A DNA stretch of 64,000 bases from Acinetobacter sp. CS-2. GTDB lineage: Bacteria; Pseudomonadota; Gammaproteobacteria; Pseudomonadales; Moraxellaceae. Shown here piece by piece: positions 37,117 to 46,008 of this stretch. Each line of letters begins with the position of its first letter. The stretch's first letter is position 1. The stretch spans positions 682,001 to 746,000 of the forward strand of contig NZ_CP067019.1 of the NCBI RefSeq assembly GCF_016599715.1. The letters run 5' to 3'. The notes under the pieces are model-generated. The model was not told where the DNA came from, searched no databases, and was given only the letters and a program-made list of their open reading frames with translations. The position numbers were made by a program, and so were the translations under genes.

Positions 37117-39519
37117 ATGAGTACTCCATCTTCAGGTTCAGGGCTAAAAACGATTTTGGCTGTTGTGGCCATCATTTTCGGTTTAGTACTGCTGATTGGA
37201 GGAATATATCTTGCAGTGCTTGGTGGGTCTTGGTACTACATCATCGCAGGTCTATTCTTCATTGCTACTGCAGTTTTATTACACAAATTAAAAAGCTCGG
37301 CACTGCTGATTTACGCGGCGCTGCTATTAGGGACTGTGGTGTGGGGGCTTTGGGAAGTGGGCTCTGACTTCTTTGCGCTGGCACCTCGTCTGGACATTTT
37401 AGGACTATTTGGTCTTTTATTACTTATTCCTGCGGTGACTCGCGGATTTGAACATCCCAAAGGGGCACAACTGGCTCTTGCAGGCACATTGGTCATCACC
37501 ATTGCCGTGATGATTTACTCGGTATTTAATGATCCACAGGAAATTCGTGGCGAGTTAAGCACTAAACAGCCTGCAACATCGCAGCCCATTCCGGGTGTGG
37601 CCGATGGGGACTGGCCGGCTTATGGCAGGACACAGTCCGGTTTACGCTATTCTCCGTTAAAGCAAATTAATTCTGAAAACGTAAAAGACTTGCAAGTGGC
37701 CTGGGAATATCACACTGGTGAATTCAAAACTGAAAATGACTCGGGTGAAACCACCAATCAGGTCACGCCGATTAAAGTGGGTGACAATATGTACATTTGT
37801 ACAACTCACCAGAAATTGACCGCACTTGATCCGGCAACAGGTCAAGCCAAATGGACTTATGACCCTAAATTACGTGCTGATAATACCTATCAACATTTAA
37901 CTTGCCGTGGTGTGTCTTATTATGATGCCAATAACACGGCAGGCTTCGAAGCCAGTCTTGCTGCCAAAACAACAGCTTCAGCCGATTGCTCTAAGAAAGT
38001 GATTTTGCCGGTGAATGATGGCCGTCTTGTCGCGATCAATGCCGACACGGGCAAGGCGTGTACTAACTTTGGTAAAAATGGCGAAGTCGATCTGCAAAAA
38101 GACATGCCATTCCCATACCCGGACGGTTATATCCCGACCTCTCCGCCAGTGGTTACAGGTACAACCATTATTATTGGCGGTTCAACCACCGATAACTATT
38201 CGACTGAAGAACCATCGGGTGTGATCCGCGGTTATGACGTCAATACTGGTGAACTGCTGTGGGTATTTGATACCGGTGCTGAAGATCCAAATGCCATTCC
38301 TGCGCCAGGCCAGAAATTTGTTCATAACTCCCCCAATGCCTGGGCACCTTTGGCCTATGACGCGAAACTGGATATGGTCTATGTACCTACAGGTGTAAGT
38401 ACACCAGATATTTATGGCGGGCACCGTACCGAGCTGGATGAGCGCTATGCCAACTCCATGCTGGCTTTAAATGCATCTACCGGTAAGCTGGTCTGGAATT
38501 TCCAAACCACCCATCATGACTTATGGGATATGGATGTACCAGCACAGCAGACTTTAGCGGACATTAAAGATAAATCTGGCAATCTTGTTCCTGCAATCTA
38601 TGTGCTGACGAAAACAGGGAATGCTTTTGTGCTGGACCGTCGTACGGGTAAGGCAATCGTTCCGATTACAGAGAGGCCGGTGCCGCAAACGGTAAAACGC
38701 GGCGCACAAACCAAAGGCGAACTTTATTCACCAACTCAACCATTCTCTGATTTTGACCTGGCGCCTAAAGAAAAATTAACCGACAAGCAAATGTGGGGTG
38801 CCACCATGTTTGACCAGTTAATCTGCCGTGTAGCGTTCAAGAAATTAAACTATGATGGCATTTATACGCCACCTTCTGAAAATGGCACGCTGGTGTTCCC
38901 GGGTAACCTGGGTGTGTTTGAATGGGGCGGGATGTCGGTCAACCCCGACCGGCAAATTGCAGTAATGAACCCGATTGGCTTGCCATTTGTGTCCAGACTG
39001 ATCCCTGAAGATCCCAAGCGTAAGCAAACAGCCAAAGGCGCGGGGACTGAACAAGGTGTTCAGCCCATGTACGGTGTGCCTTATGGGGTAGAAATCAGTG
39101 CCTTTCTGTCTCCCTTCGGGCTGCCGTGTAAACAGCCGGCCTGGGGCTATGTGGCGGGTGTCGATTTAAACACCCATGAAGTGGCCTGGAAACGTCGGAT
39201 CGGTACCATTCGTGACAGTATGCCGGGTATTCCATTACCGCCATTTAAAATGGGGGTGCCAATGCTGGGCGGTCCAATCTCGACTGCAGGTAATCTCATG
39301 TTTGTTGCTGCGACACAGGATAACTATATCCGTGCCATTAATGTGACCAATGGTGATGAGCTTTGGAAAGGCCGTCTACCGGCTGGTGGTCAGGCAACGC
39401 CAATGACATATGAAGCCAATGGTAAACAATATGTAGTCATTATGGCCGGTGGTCATGGTTCATTTGGCACCAAAATGGGCGACTCTATCGTGGCTTATGC
39501 CTTACCCGATAAAAAATAA
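37117..39519 (+). CDS. gcd: Membrane-bound PQQ-dependent glucose dehydrogenase
   Basis: The 800-residue quinoprotein oxidises aldose sugars in the periplasm to lactones and passes electrons to ubiquinone. The N-terminal 140 residues form five transmembrane helices. The periplasmic part is an eight-bladed PQQ propeller: DWPAYGRTQSGLRYSPLKQI, CRGVSYYD, TGWNFQTTHHDLWDMD-type region, and QATPMTYEANGKQYVVIMAGGHG at the end. The ATG at 37117 has AGGTGG 6 nt upstream. PQQ synthesis genes are not in the window. The gene belongs to Acinetobacter's known direct glucose-oxidation route. Confidence 0.96.
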   Translation: MSTPSSGSGLKTILAVVAIIFGLVLLIGGIYLAVLGGSWYYIIAGLFFIATAVLLHKLKSSALLIYAALLLGTVVWGLWEVGSDFFALAPRLDILGLFGLLLLIPAVTRGFEHPKGAQLALAGTLVITIAVMIYSVFNDPQEIRGELSTKQPATSQPIPGVADGDWPAYGRTQSGLRYSPLKQINSENVKDLQVAWEYHTGEFKTENDSGETTNQVTPIKVGDNMYICTTHQKLTALDPATGQAKWTYDPKLRADNTYQHLTCRGVSYYDANNTAGFEASLAAKTTASADCSKKVILPVNDGRLVAINADTGKACTNFGKNGEVDLQKDMPFPYPDGYIPTSPPVVTGTTIIIGGSTTDNYSTEEPSGVIRGYDVNTGELLWVFDTGAEDPNAIPAPGQKFVHNSPNAWAPLAYDAKLDMVYVPTGVSTPDIYGGHRTELDERYANSMLALNASTGKLVWNFQTTHHDLWDMDVPAQQTLADIKDKSGNLVPAIYVLTKTGNAFVLDRRTGKAIVPITERPVPQTVKRGAQTKGELYSPTQPFSDFDLAPKEKLTDKQMWGATMFDQLICRVAFKKLNYDGIYTPPSENGTLVFPGNLGVFEWGGMSVNPDRQIAVMNPIGLPFVSRLIPEDPKRKQTAKGAGTEQGVQPMYGVPYGVEISAFLSPFGLPCKQPAWGYVAGVDLNTHEVAWKRRIGTIRDSMPGIPLPPFKMGVPMLGGPISTAGNLMFVAATQDNYIRAINVTNGDELWKGRLPAGGQATPMTYEANGKQYVVIMAGGHGSFGTKMGDSIVAYALPDKK

Positions 39520-39545
39520 GCTACCTATTTATTCGGTTAAATTTG

Positions 39546-39571
39546 AAAAGTCCGATTCGTCGGGCTTTTTT
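39546..39571 (+). terminator. Terminator of gcd
   Basis: AAAAGTCCGA-TTCG-TCGGGCTTTT, with one G-T pair and a trailing T run, 26 bp after the gcd stop. Confidence 0.8.
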
Positions 39572-39773
39572 ATGAAAATAAATGCTAAAGAATAAATAAA
39601 ATAAGCAATATCGTTGAAAATGAATCAAAAAAGGCTGAAAGGCTTTATATCTGTGACGGTCTGATACACTTATCAATAAAACCGCTATTAAATATGTAAA
39701 AAACGCATTTTGTTGATAGATCAAATCTCGTTATGCTGTCCGCCGTTATAATAGAAACTACTAGCTGTACACC

Positions 39774-41417
39774 ATGTATTTATATACTGATTTTGACCAG
39801 CAACTGGTCAATGAACGTGTTGCACAATTCCGTGACCAAACGGAACGTTATTTAGCCGGTAAATTGACGGAAGATGAATATCGTCCGCTTCGTCTGCAAA
39901 ACGGCCTTTATGTACAACGTTATGCGCCAATGTTGCGTGTTGCAGTGCCTTACGGTCTGATGAATTCAAAACAATTGCGTAAAATTGCGCAATTGGCTCA
40001 ACACTATGACCGTGGTTATGCACACGTATCAACACGTCAAAACATTCAGTTTAACTGGCCTGCACTAGAAAATGTACCGGACATGCTGCAAGAGCTGGCA
40101 TCTGTACAAATGCATGCCATCCAGACTTCTGGTAACTGTATCCGTAATACCACCACTGACCAGTATGCCGGGGTGGTTGCCGGTGAAATTGCAGATCCAC
40201 GTCCGACCTGTGAGTTGATCCGTCAGTGGTCAACCTTCCACCCTGAATTTGCCTTCTTGCCACGTAAGTTCAAAATTGCGGTTTCTGCATTAGAAGAGAC
40301 TGACCGTGCGGCAACTTCATTCCACGATATCGGTGTTTACATCGTACGTAATGAAGCAGGCGAGATGGGCTATAAAATCAAAGTGGGTGGTGGTTTGGGC
40401 CGTACCCCGGTGATTGGTAGCTTTATTCGTGATTTCTTGCCACGTGAAGATTTGATTGCGTATTTGGAAGCAGTGCTTCGTGTCTATAACTTGCATGGTC
40501 GCCGTGACAACAAATATAAAGCCCGTATCAAGATTTTGGTAAAAGCGTTAACGCCAGCCGTATTTGCAGAAAAAGTGGAAGCTGAATTTGCACATACCAT
40601 CAAGACTCTAAAAATCGATGCAGACACCTTGGCAAAAATGGATGATAACTTCACGCCATTTGCTTACCAAGATTATGCCGATGAAGACTTTACAGAACAG
40701 TTTGCAGCGCATCCGAAGTTCAAGCAGTGGTTCAACATCAACACCAATGCCCACAAAGTGCAGGGTTACCGTATTGTTACGATTTCTCTGAAACGTGCCG
40801 GTATCGCACCAGGTGACATGACGGTTGAAGAGATGAACCTGATTGCAGACCTTGCTGATAAATATACTTTTGGCGAGTTCCGTACCACCCACGAACAAAA
40901 TATTGCTTTGGTGGATGTGCCGCAAAAAGACCTGTTTGAATTGTGGCAGATCCTTGATCAGCACAATCTGGCTCGTGCGCACATTGGTTTCTTGACCGAT
41001 ATCATCTGCTGCCCAGGCGGTGACTTCTGCTCGCTTGCAAACGCAAAATCTATTCCTATTTCAGAAGCCATTTCACGCCGTTTTGATGATCTGGATACTA
41101 TTTACAACTTAGGTAAACTCGACCTGAACATTTCAGGTTGTATGAATGCCTGCGGTCACCACCATGTCGGTAATATCGGTATTTTGGGCGTAGACAAAAA
41201 AGGTGCTGAATTCTACCAAATTACACTTGGTGGTAATGCCGACCATGATGCATCAATTGGCGACATTCTTGGGCCATCATTTGCAGCAGACCGTATTCCA
41301 GATGTAGTGGAAGAAATTCTAAATACCTATCTTGACCTTCGAAATGACGGTGAAGAGTTTATTGATACTTACCGCCGTGTTGGCATTCAACCATTTAAGG
41401 AGCGTGCATATGCTTAA
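39774..41417 (+). CDS. cysI: Sulfite reductase hemoprotein (nitrite/sulfite reductase family)
   Basis: The 547-residue protein has two ferredoxin-like/siroheme domains. The [4Fe-4S]-siroheme ligands are visible as C-x5-C in CCPGGDFCSLANAK and C-x3-C in SGCMNACGHHH. The early RQNIQFNWP and GNCIRNTTTD segments bind siroheme and substrate. It overlaps the DUF934 gene by 8 bp, an arrangement frequent in Acinetobacter and Pseudomonas, where the single-chain CysI works without CysJ. The role is reduction of sulfite to sulfide in cysteine synthesis. Confidence 0.93.
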   Translation: MYLYTDFDQQLVNERVAQFRDQTERYLAGKLTEDEYRPLRLQNGLYVQRYAPMLRVAVPYGLMNSKQLRKIAQLAQHYDRGYAHVSTRQNIQFNWPALENVPDMLQELASVQMHAIQTSGNCIRNTTTDQYAGVVAGEIADPRPTCELIRQWSTFHPEFAFLPRKFKIAVSALEETDRAATSFHDIGVYIVRNEAGEMGYKIKVGGGLGRTPVIGSFIRDFLPREDLIAYLEAVLRVYNLHGRRDNKYKARIKILVKALTPAVFAEKVEAEFAHTIKTLKIDADTLAKMDDNFTPFAYQDYADEDFTEQFAAHPKFKQWFNINTNAHKVQGYRIVTISLKRAGIAPGDMTVEEMNLIADLADKYTFGEFRTTHEQNIALVDVPQKDLFELWQILDQHNLARAHIGFLTDIICCPGGDFCSLANAKSIPISEAISRRFDDLDTIYNLGKLDLNISGCMNACGHHHVGNIGILGVDKKGAEFYQITLGGNADHDASIGDILGPSFAADRIPDVVEEILNTYLDLRNDGEEFIDTYRRVGIQPFKERAYA

Positions 41418-41895
41418 TACCGCACTACAAGTGCTCTCTAAAGATGGCACGATTGCAGACAATATGTATCAATTAATTGGTGAAGATGACGTATTACCAC
41501 AGGGTGACGTGGTTTTAACGGTTGAACAGTTAGACCAGATTGCCAATATTTCAGGTAAAAAAGCACTTTACATTACTGTAGATGCCTCTCCTGAAACGCA
41601 TGAGTTTCCGCTTGACCAGTTAGATGCAATCTTTATCGAATTTGCAGGCTTTAACGATGGTCGTGGCTATTCATTCGCTGCATTGTTACGTCGTCAAGGT
41701 TTTGCAGGTGAGTTACGGGCTACTGGTGATGTATTTAAAGACGTGTTGAACTATATGAAGCGCTCAGGTTTCGATACTTTCGTGATTAAAGAAGGTAAAG
41801 ATATTGCTGAAGCTGCTGCAGGTTTGGGTGATTTCACCAATCCTTATCAAGCTTCAACTGCAGTGCCAAAAGCACATTATCAAACAGGTGCTTGA
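41410..41895 (+). CDS. DUF934 domain-containing protein, CysI partner
   Basis: The 161-residue protein belongs to DUF934, which is nearly always encoded directly behind cysI and is thought to take part in electron supply or assembly of that sulfite reductase. The conserved FIEFAGFNDGRGYSFAALLRRQGFAGELRATGDVF block is the family core. The ATG lies inside the cysI 3' end (8 bp overlap in another frame), so translation is likely coupled; the longer upstream frame is not the start. Confidence 0.9.
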   Translation: MLNTALQVLSKDGTIADNMYQLIGEDDVLPQGDVVLTVEQLDQIANISGKKALYITVDASPETHEFPLDQLDAIFIEFAGFNDGRGYSFAALLRRQGFAGELRATGDVFKDVLNYMKRSGFDTFVIKEGKDIAEAAAGLGDFTNPYQASTAVPKAHYQTGA

Positions 41896-41913
41896 TTGTT
41901 TTAAGCAAATGTT

Positions 41914-41941
41914 AAAAAGCCGGATTGATTCCGGCTTTTTT
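41914..41941 (+). terminator. Terminator of cysI-DUF934
   Basis: AAAAAGCCGG-ATTGATT-CCGGCTTTTT followed by T, 18 bp after the stop codon. Confidence 0.9.
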
Positions 41942-41967
41942 ATGCATGTTTAAATAAAAAACCGTGA

Positions 41968-42417
41968 TTACATGGCTTCTAATTGGCAATTGACCATCCA
42001 TTTAATCCCAAACTGATCGGTAAATGTGCCATAGAGCGCTCCCCAAAATGTCTTTTCTAAAGGCATTTCTATTTGTCCATTCACAGATAAAGCATCAAAT
42101 AAGCGTTGTGCTTCTGCCTGCTCATGGGCATTCAGATTAATTGAAATATAGTGATTATTCCCTTTAGTGAAAACGGTATTGTTTTGCGCACAGAATTGAT
42201 CATTGGCATCAGATCCCATCAATTCCGTAAATGCATTAATCGGTAAGGATACATGCAGAATAAGATTTTTATCTGCCTCAGATAGCGTGACACCTTCTTG
42301 CGCTGGCAATTCACCATAACGGGTCAGATTGGAAAACTCGCCACCAAAAACAGATTTATAAAAGTTAAATGCTGCTTCGGTTTCGCCTTGGAAATTAAGA
42401 TAATGATTAAGTTGCAT
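41968..42417 (-). CDS. VOC-superfamily (PhnB-like) protein
   Basis: The 149-residue protein has the PhnB/glyoxalase-like fold: QLNHYLNFQGETEAAFNFYKSVFGG at the N-terminus and MEKTFWGALYGTFTDQFGIKWMVN-like sequence at the C-terminus, typical of the '3-demethylubiquinone 3-methyltransferase-like' group. No enzymatic activity is established for this group. The ATG at 42415-42417 has AAAGGC 5 nt upstream; the 34 extra upstream codons in the same frame lie in non-coding sequence. Confidence 0.85.
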   Translation of the reverse strand: MQLNHYLNFQGETEAAFNFYKSVFGGEFSNLTRYGELPAQEGVTLSEADKNLILHVSLPINAFTELMGSDANDQFCAQNNTVFTKGNNHYISINLNAHEQAEAQRLFDALSVNGQIEMPLEKTFWGALYGTFTDQFGIKWMVNCQLEAM

Positions 42418-42505
42418 GAAAAGCCTTTGTTGTTGTTTTGATGCTTCTAATCTAGCAGGCTTAAGCTTAAATTTAGATGATGAAAATATAAAAAAGTGTA
42501 AGCAT

Positions 42506-42534
42506 AAAAAATCCCTCAACAGAGGGATTTTTTT
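42506..42534 (-). terminator. Terminator downstream of the second thiolase gene
   Basis: AAAAAATCCCTC and GAGGGATTTTTTT pair around a 4 nt loop. A second hairpin, CTCTCCC-TAA-GGGAGAG (42540-42556), lies between it and the thiolase stop at 42610. Confidence 0.85.
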
Positions 42535-42539
42535 ATCTT

Positions 42540-42580
42540 CTCTCCCTAAGGGAGAGAGTTAGAGAGAGGGGGAATATACT
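42540..42580. repeat. Purine-rich hairpin sequence of repeat type
   Basis: CTCTCCC-TAA-GGGAGAG followed by agttagagagaggggg. I have the impression of a recurring intergenic sequence type, related in style to the element at 53491-53575, but copy number cannot be checked from one window. Confidence 0.45.
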
Positions 42581-42609
42581 TGATTTTCTCTTTAACGAAG
42601 GGAAATTTT

Positions 42610-43785
42610 TTACAAAAGCTCAATCGCTACAGCAGTTGCTTCACCACCACCAATACACAGGGTAGCAATCCCTTTTTTACCACCAGTACGTTTTAAAGCA
42701 TGAATGAGCGTCAAAATAATACGCGAACCGCTAGAGCCAACCGGATGACCAAGGGCACAAGCACCACCATTGATGTTGACCTTAGCTGGATCAAGTTTGA
42801 AGTCATCCATTGGACACATGGTCACCATGGCAAAAGCTTCGTTAATCTCCCAAAGATCGACGTCTTGAGCATTCCAACCGGTTTTATTTAAAACTTTCTG
42901 AATGGCACCGACCGGAGCAATGGTGAACTCAGATGGATGTTGAGAATTTGTAGCATAGGCCACAATTTTAGCCAGAGGTTTTAAACCTTTTGCTGCTGCA
43001 TTATCCGCCGATGTTAATACCAATGCAGATGCACCGTCTGAAATCGAGCTGGCATTCGCTGCAGTAATGGTGCCGTCTTTGGCAAATGCAGGGCGAAGTG
43101 TTGGAATTTTTGCAATATTGGCATTGAACGGTTGTTCATCTTTATCAACCACTATATCGCCTTTGCGGCTCGATACGGTTACAGGCACGATTTCATCGGC
43201 AAAGTAACCTTCATTCACGGCTTTTTGTGCGCGTTCTAAAGAGCGAATCGCAAAGTCATCCATTTGTTCGCGAGTGTAGCCACGGGTATTTGCCATGTCT
43301 TGTGCAAAAGAACCCATTAAACGGCCTGTTTCCGCATCTTCTAAACCGTCAAGGAACATATGATCTTTGATTTCGCCATGTCCCATGCGCAAACCACCAC
43401 GCGCTTTAGGCAATACATAAGGAGCATTAGTCATAGACTCCATGCCACCTGCAACCACAATTTCAGCAGAACCGGCTTTTATCATGTCAGCCGCTTGCAT
43501 CACTGCTTTCATGCCTGAACCGCATAGTTTGTTAATGGTGACTGCACCTGTTGAATCGGGCAGTCCAGCTTGACGCATTGCCTGACGGGCTGGTCCTTGC
43601 TTTAACCCGGCAGGCAACACGCAGCCCATAATCACTTCTTCGACATCAGTTGCTTGTAATCCTGCACGTGCAATCGCTTCTTTGATACATGCTGCGCCAA
43701 GTTCTGGGGCTGTTACACTGGCCAAGCTACCTTGGAAGCCGCCCATTGCAGTACGTGCCCCATTTACAATTACGATGTCTGTCAT
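42610..43785 (-). CDS. Acetyl-CoA C-acetyltransferase (thiolase II, AtoB/PhaA-like)
   Basis: A 391-residue thiolase with the nucleophilic Cys in NKLCGSGMKAVMQAAD, the His in GGACALGHPVGSSGS and the second Cys in CIGGGEATAVAIE. Length and the 'MTDIVIVNGARTAMGGFQGSLA' start fit the biosynthetic/degradative acetoacetyl-CoA thiolase group. It has a GGAG ribosome site and appears monocistronic. No CoA-transferase or PHB gene is next to it, so the pathway (acetoacetate use, leucine or butyrate catabolism) is open. Confidence 0.92.
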   Translation of the reverse strand: MTDIVIVNGARTAMGGFQGSLASVTAPELGAACIKEAIARAGLQATDVEEVIMGCVLPAGLKQGPARQAMRQAGLPDSTGAVTINKLCGSGMKAVMQAADMIKAGSAEIVVAGGMESMTNAPYVLPKARGGLRMGHGEIKDHMFLDGLEDAETGRLMGSFAQDMANTRGYTREQMDDFAIRSLERAQKAVNEGYFADEIVPVTVSSRKGDIVVDKDEQPFNANIAKIPTLRPAFAKDGTITAANASSISDGASALVLTSADNAAAKGLKPLAKIVAYATNSQHPSEFTIAPVGAIQKVLNKTGWNAQDVDLWEINEAFAMVTMCPMDDFKLDPAKVNINGGACALGHPVGSSGSRIILTLIHALKRTGGKKGIATLCIGGGEATAVAIELL

Positions 43786-43901
43786 TGTTCTTTCTCCGAG
43801 ATTGATTTTTTTAGGGAATTACTTTCCAAGCTTAAGCAGTATATTGAAAAATGAGCCGGAATAAACAAAGATTGTAGGATGTCTTTAGACTGATAAGTTT
43901 T

Positions 43902-44423
43902 TTAGCAGCTCGATAGGTTTTCTATCCGCATATGTCCCATCGCACTTAGAACCAGCTTCCGGTGATGATCAGAAACCATTGAACAATAATAAAAACTACC
44001 ATTTGAACCTATAGGCAGGCCATTTTCAGCTTGAAAAGTTAAACTGGGAACACTCAAAGTTCCTCTCCAGTCTAAGTGCCCATATTTTAAATCGGTAGAT
44101 TCTGTATAGATAATTTTTTCACCTGTATCAATTTGTCTATTTTTATTACTGTCGAGAAAAACCAGTAAACCAGCAGTCCATTGGCTTGTTTGACAATTCA
44201 CTTTATTTTGACTTGGACATAACACTACATTGGTATGATAGAGCGTAGCTTGAGATTTAGCTAAATAAATCGTTGAAATCAGTTTATTAGTGGTGGCGTT
44301 GACTTCCTGTTTGGCTTTCATGTCTTGAAAATAAGGTAAAGCGATTGTTGCCAGAATTGCAAAAATAGCCAAAGTAACGATGAGTTCAACTAATGTGAAG
44401 CCATTTTTTTGTTGAAAAAGCAT
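43902..44423 (-). CDS. GspH/FimT-family type IV pseudopilin
   Basis: The 173-residue protein starts MLFQQKNGFTLVELIVTLAI, a class III signal peptide: cleavage by PilD after Gly8, mature N-terminal Phe and Glu5, then a 20-residue hydrophobic helix. The C-terminal part is a GspH/FimT domain with several Cys (LCPSQNKVNCQTS, FYYCS, NLSSC). It would be a minor pilin used in type IV pilus assembly or DNA uptake. It is a stand-alone gene here; no other pilus gene is adjacent. AGGA precedes the ATG. Confidence 0.88.
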   Translation of the reverse strand: MLFQQKNGFTLVELIVTLAIFAILATIALPYFQDMKAKQEVNATTNKLISTIYLAKSQATLYHTNVVLCPSQNKVNCQTSQWTAGLLVFLDSNKNRQIDTGEKIIYTESTDLKYGHLDWRGTLSVPSLTFQAENGLPIGSNGSFYYCSMVSDHHRKLVLSAMGHMRIENLSSC

Positions 44424-44477
44424 TGAAAGTAATCCTGTAATATATTTTTTTTTAATTATGTATGTTATTAATGTTTT

Positions 44478-44507
44478 GTTTTTTAATTGTTTTTTAATTG
44501 TTTTTTT
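44478..44507. repeat. 11 bp tandem repeat
   Basis: GTTTTTTAATT occurs at 44478-44488 and 44489-44499, followed by a partial third unit. It is curved-DNA-like A/T tract sequence upstream of both the fimT-like gene and ompA. Confidence 0.85.
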
Positions 44508-44669
44508 GCAGGTAATATTTATTTCTCAACTTTATAAGAAAGCTGTTAAAATAATTTGCAAGTGACAATAAGCTATTCATCAGAATAAATTGAGTAAAAA
44601 ATTACCGAATTACAACGGAAATTGTAAGTAATTTTGTCAATAATTTACTTGATTAAAATTATCAAGCAC

Positions 44670-44698
44670 TTGGAAAAAAAATAAAGTGTTTGTATGAT
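44670..44698 (+). promoter_or_regulatory. Candidate ompA promoter
   Basis: -35 TTGGAA (44670-44675), 17 bp spacer, -10 TATGAT (44693-44698). The resulting leader is about 105 nt. It would include a bulged hairpin made from AGCCT/AGGCT and AGAAT/ATTCT at 44740-44769. Confidence 0.5.
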
Positions 44699-44809
44699 TC
44701 AAAGTGAATAGCTTAAGAATAAGACTGGGGTATAAAAAAGCCTATCTCAGAATAGCCAAATTCTAGGCTTGAGCTTGAACAACAATTGTTATCTCTGGAG
44801 GATAAATCC

Positions 44810-45865
44810 ATGAAAATGAGTCGTATTGCTTTAGCAATGCTCGTTGCTGCACCTTTAGCTGCTGCAAACGCTGGCGTAACTGTTACTCCATTAATGGTCG
44901 GTTATACATGGCAAGATACTCAACACAACAATGGCGCAGATCATTTAACTGATGGTCCTGAGCTTCAAGACGATTTATTCGTTGGTGCAGCACTTGGTGT
45001 TGAATTAACGCCTTGGTTAGGTTTTGAAGCTGAATATAACCAAGTGAAAGGTGATGTAGAAGGTCTTAATGTACCTGCTGGTGCAGAGTATAAACAAACT
45101 CAAATCAATGGTAACTTCTATGCGACTTCTGATTTGATCACTAAAAACTATGACAGCAAAATCAAACCTTATGTATTGTTAGGTGCTGGTCATTACAAAT
45201 ATAAAGCTGCAGGTTCAATTGCAGATGGTGAGTCTGAAGAAGGTACTTTGGGTAATGCTGGTCTAGGTGCTTTCTGGCGCTTAAACGATGCTTTATCTCT
45301 ACGTACTGAAGCTCGTGCTACTTATAATATCGACGAAGATTTCTGGAACTATACAGCTTTAGCGGGTCTTAACGTAGTTCTTGGTGGTCACTTGAAACCT
45401 GCTGCTCCTGTAGTAGAAGTTGCTCCAGTTGAGCCTGTAGCTCCAGTTCAACCTGCTCCACAAGAGTTGACTGAAGACCTTAACATGGAACTTCGTGTGT
45501 TCTTTGATACCAACAAATCAAACATCAAAGACCAATACAAACCAGAAATCGCTAAAGTTGCTGAGAAGTTAGTTGAATATCCAAACGCTACTGCTCGCAT
45601 CGAAGGTCACACAGATAACACCGGTCCACGTGCATTGAACGAACGTTTATCTTTAGCTCGTGCTAACTCTGTTAAATCTTCACTTGTAAATGAATACAAT
45701 GTAGATCCAGCTCGTTTGTCTACTCAAGGTTTCGCTTGGGATCAACCGATTGCTGACAACAACACTAAAGAAGGCCGTGCTATGAACCGTCGTGTATTCG
45801 CGACTATTTCTGGTAGCCGTACTGTTGTTGCAGAACCTGCTCAACAAGCTCCTGCAGCTCAATAA
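44810..45865 (+). CDS. ompA: Outer-membrane protein A (OmpA/Omp38)
   Basis: The 351-residue protein has a signal peptide ([21 protein letters not shown]), an eight-stranded N-terminal beta-barrel ([12 protein letters not shown] through LNVVLGG), a Pro/Val/Ala hinge ([15 protein letters not shown]) and a C-terminal OmpA-like domain. That domain includes [19 protein letters not shown] and [10 protein letters not shown], with the Asp and Arg that bind diaminopimelate in peptidoglycan. It is the major structural porin of Acinetobacter. The ATG at 44810 has GGAGGA 7 nt upstream; the upstream in-frame ATG lies in the leader. Codon use looks highly optimised. Confidence 0.96.
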   Translation: MKMSRIALAMLVAAPLAAANAGVTVTPLMVGYTWQDTQHNNGADHLTDGPELQDDLFVGAALGVELTPWLGFEAEYNQVKGDVEGLNVPAGAEYKQTQINGNFYATSDLITKNYDSKIKPYVLLGAGHYKYKAAGSIADGESEEGTLGNAGLGAFWRLNDALSLRTEARATYNIDEDFWNYTALAGLNVVLGGHLKPAAPVVEVAPVEPVAPVQPAPQELTEDLNMELRVFFDTNKSNIKDQYKPEIAKVAEKLVEYPNATARIEGHTDNTGPRALNERLSLARANSVKSSLVNEYNVDPARLSTQGFAWDQPIADNNTKEGRAMNRRVFATISGSRTVVAEPAQQAPAAQ

Positions 45866-45884
45866 TAAATTATTGAACTGAGTT

Positions 45885-45914
45885 AAAAAAGCAGCCGTAA
45901 GGCTGCTTTTTTTT
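45885..45914 (+). terminator. Terminator of ompA
   Basis: AAAAAAGCAGCC-GTAA-GGCTGCTTTTTTTT, a strong stem 19 bp after the stop. Confidence 0.93.
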
Positions 45915-46008
45915 GTGTGCTACATAAGCATAACTTGTTTAATACACAGTTTCATTTTGATCTTGTTCTAATAAACATCCATATAGACAATAAAAAGAGG
46001 GTGAAAAA

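Larger units (their letters stand above)
44424..44809. other. Intergenic region upstream of ompA
   Basis: About 385 bp of strongly A+T-rich DNA without a gene. It contains an 11 bp tandem repeat (44478-44507), an 11 bp inverted repeat with distant arms TAAGCTATTCA (44569-44579) and TGAATAGCTTA (44705-44715), the ompA promoter and a leader hairpin. Each is listed or discussed separately. Confidence 0.6.
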
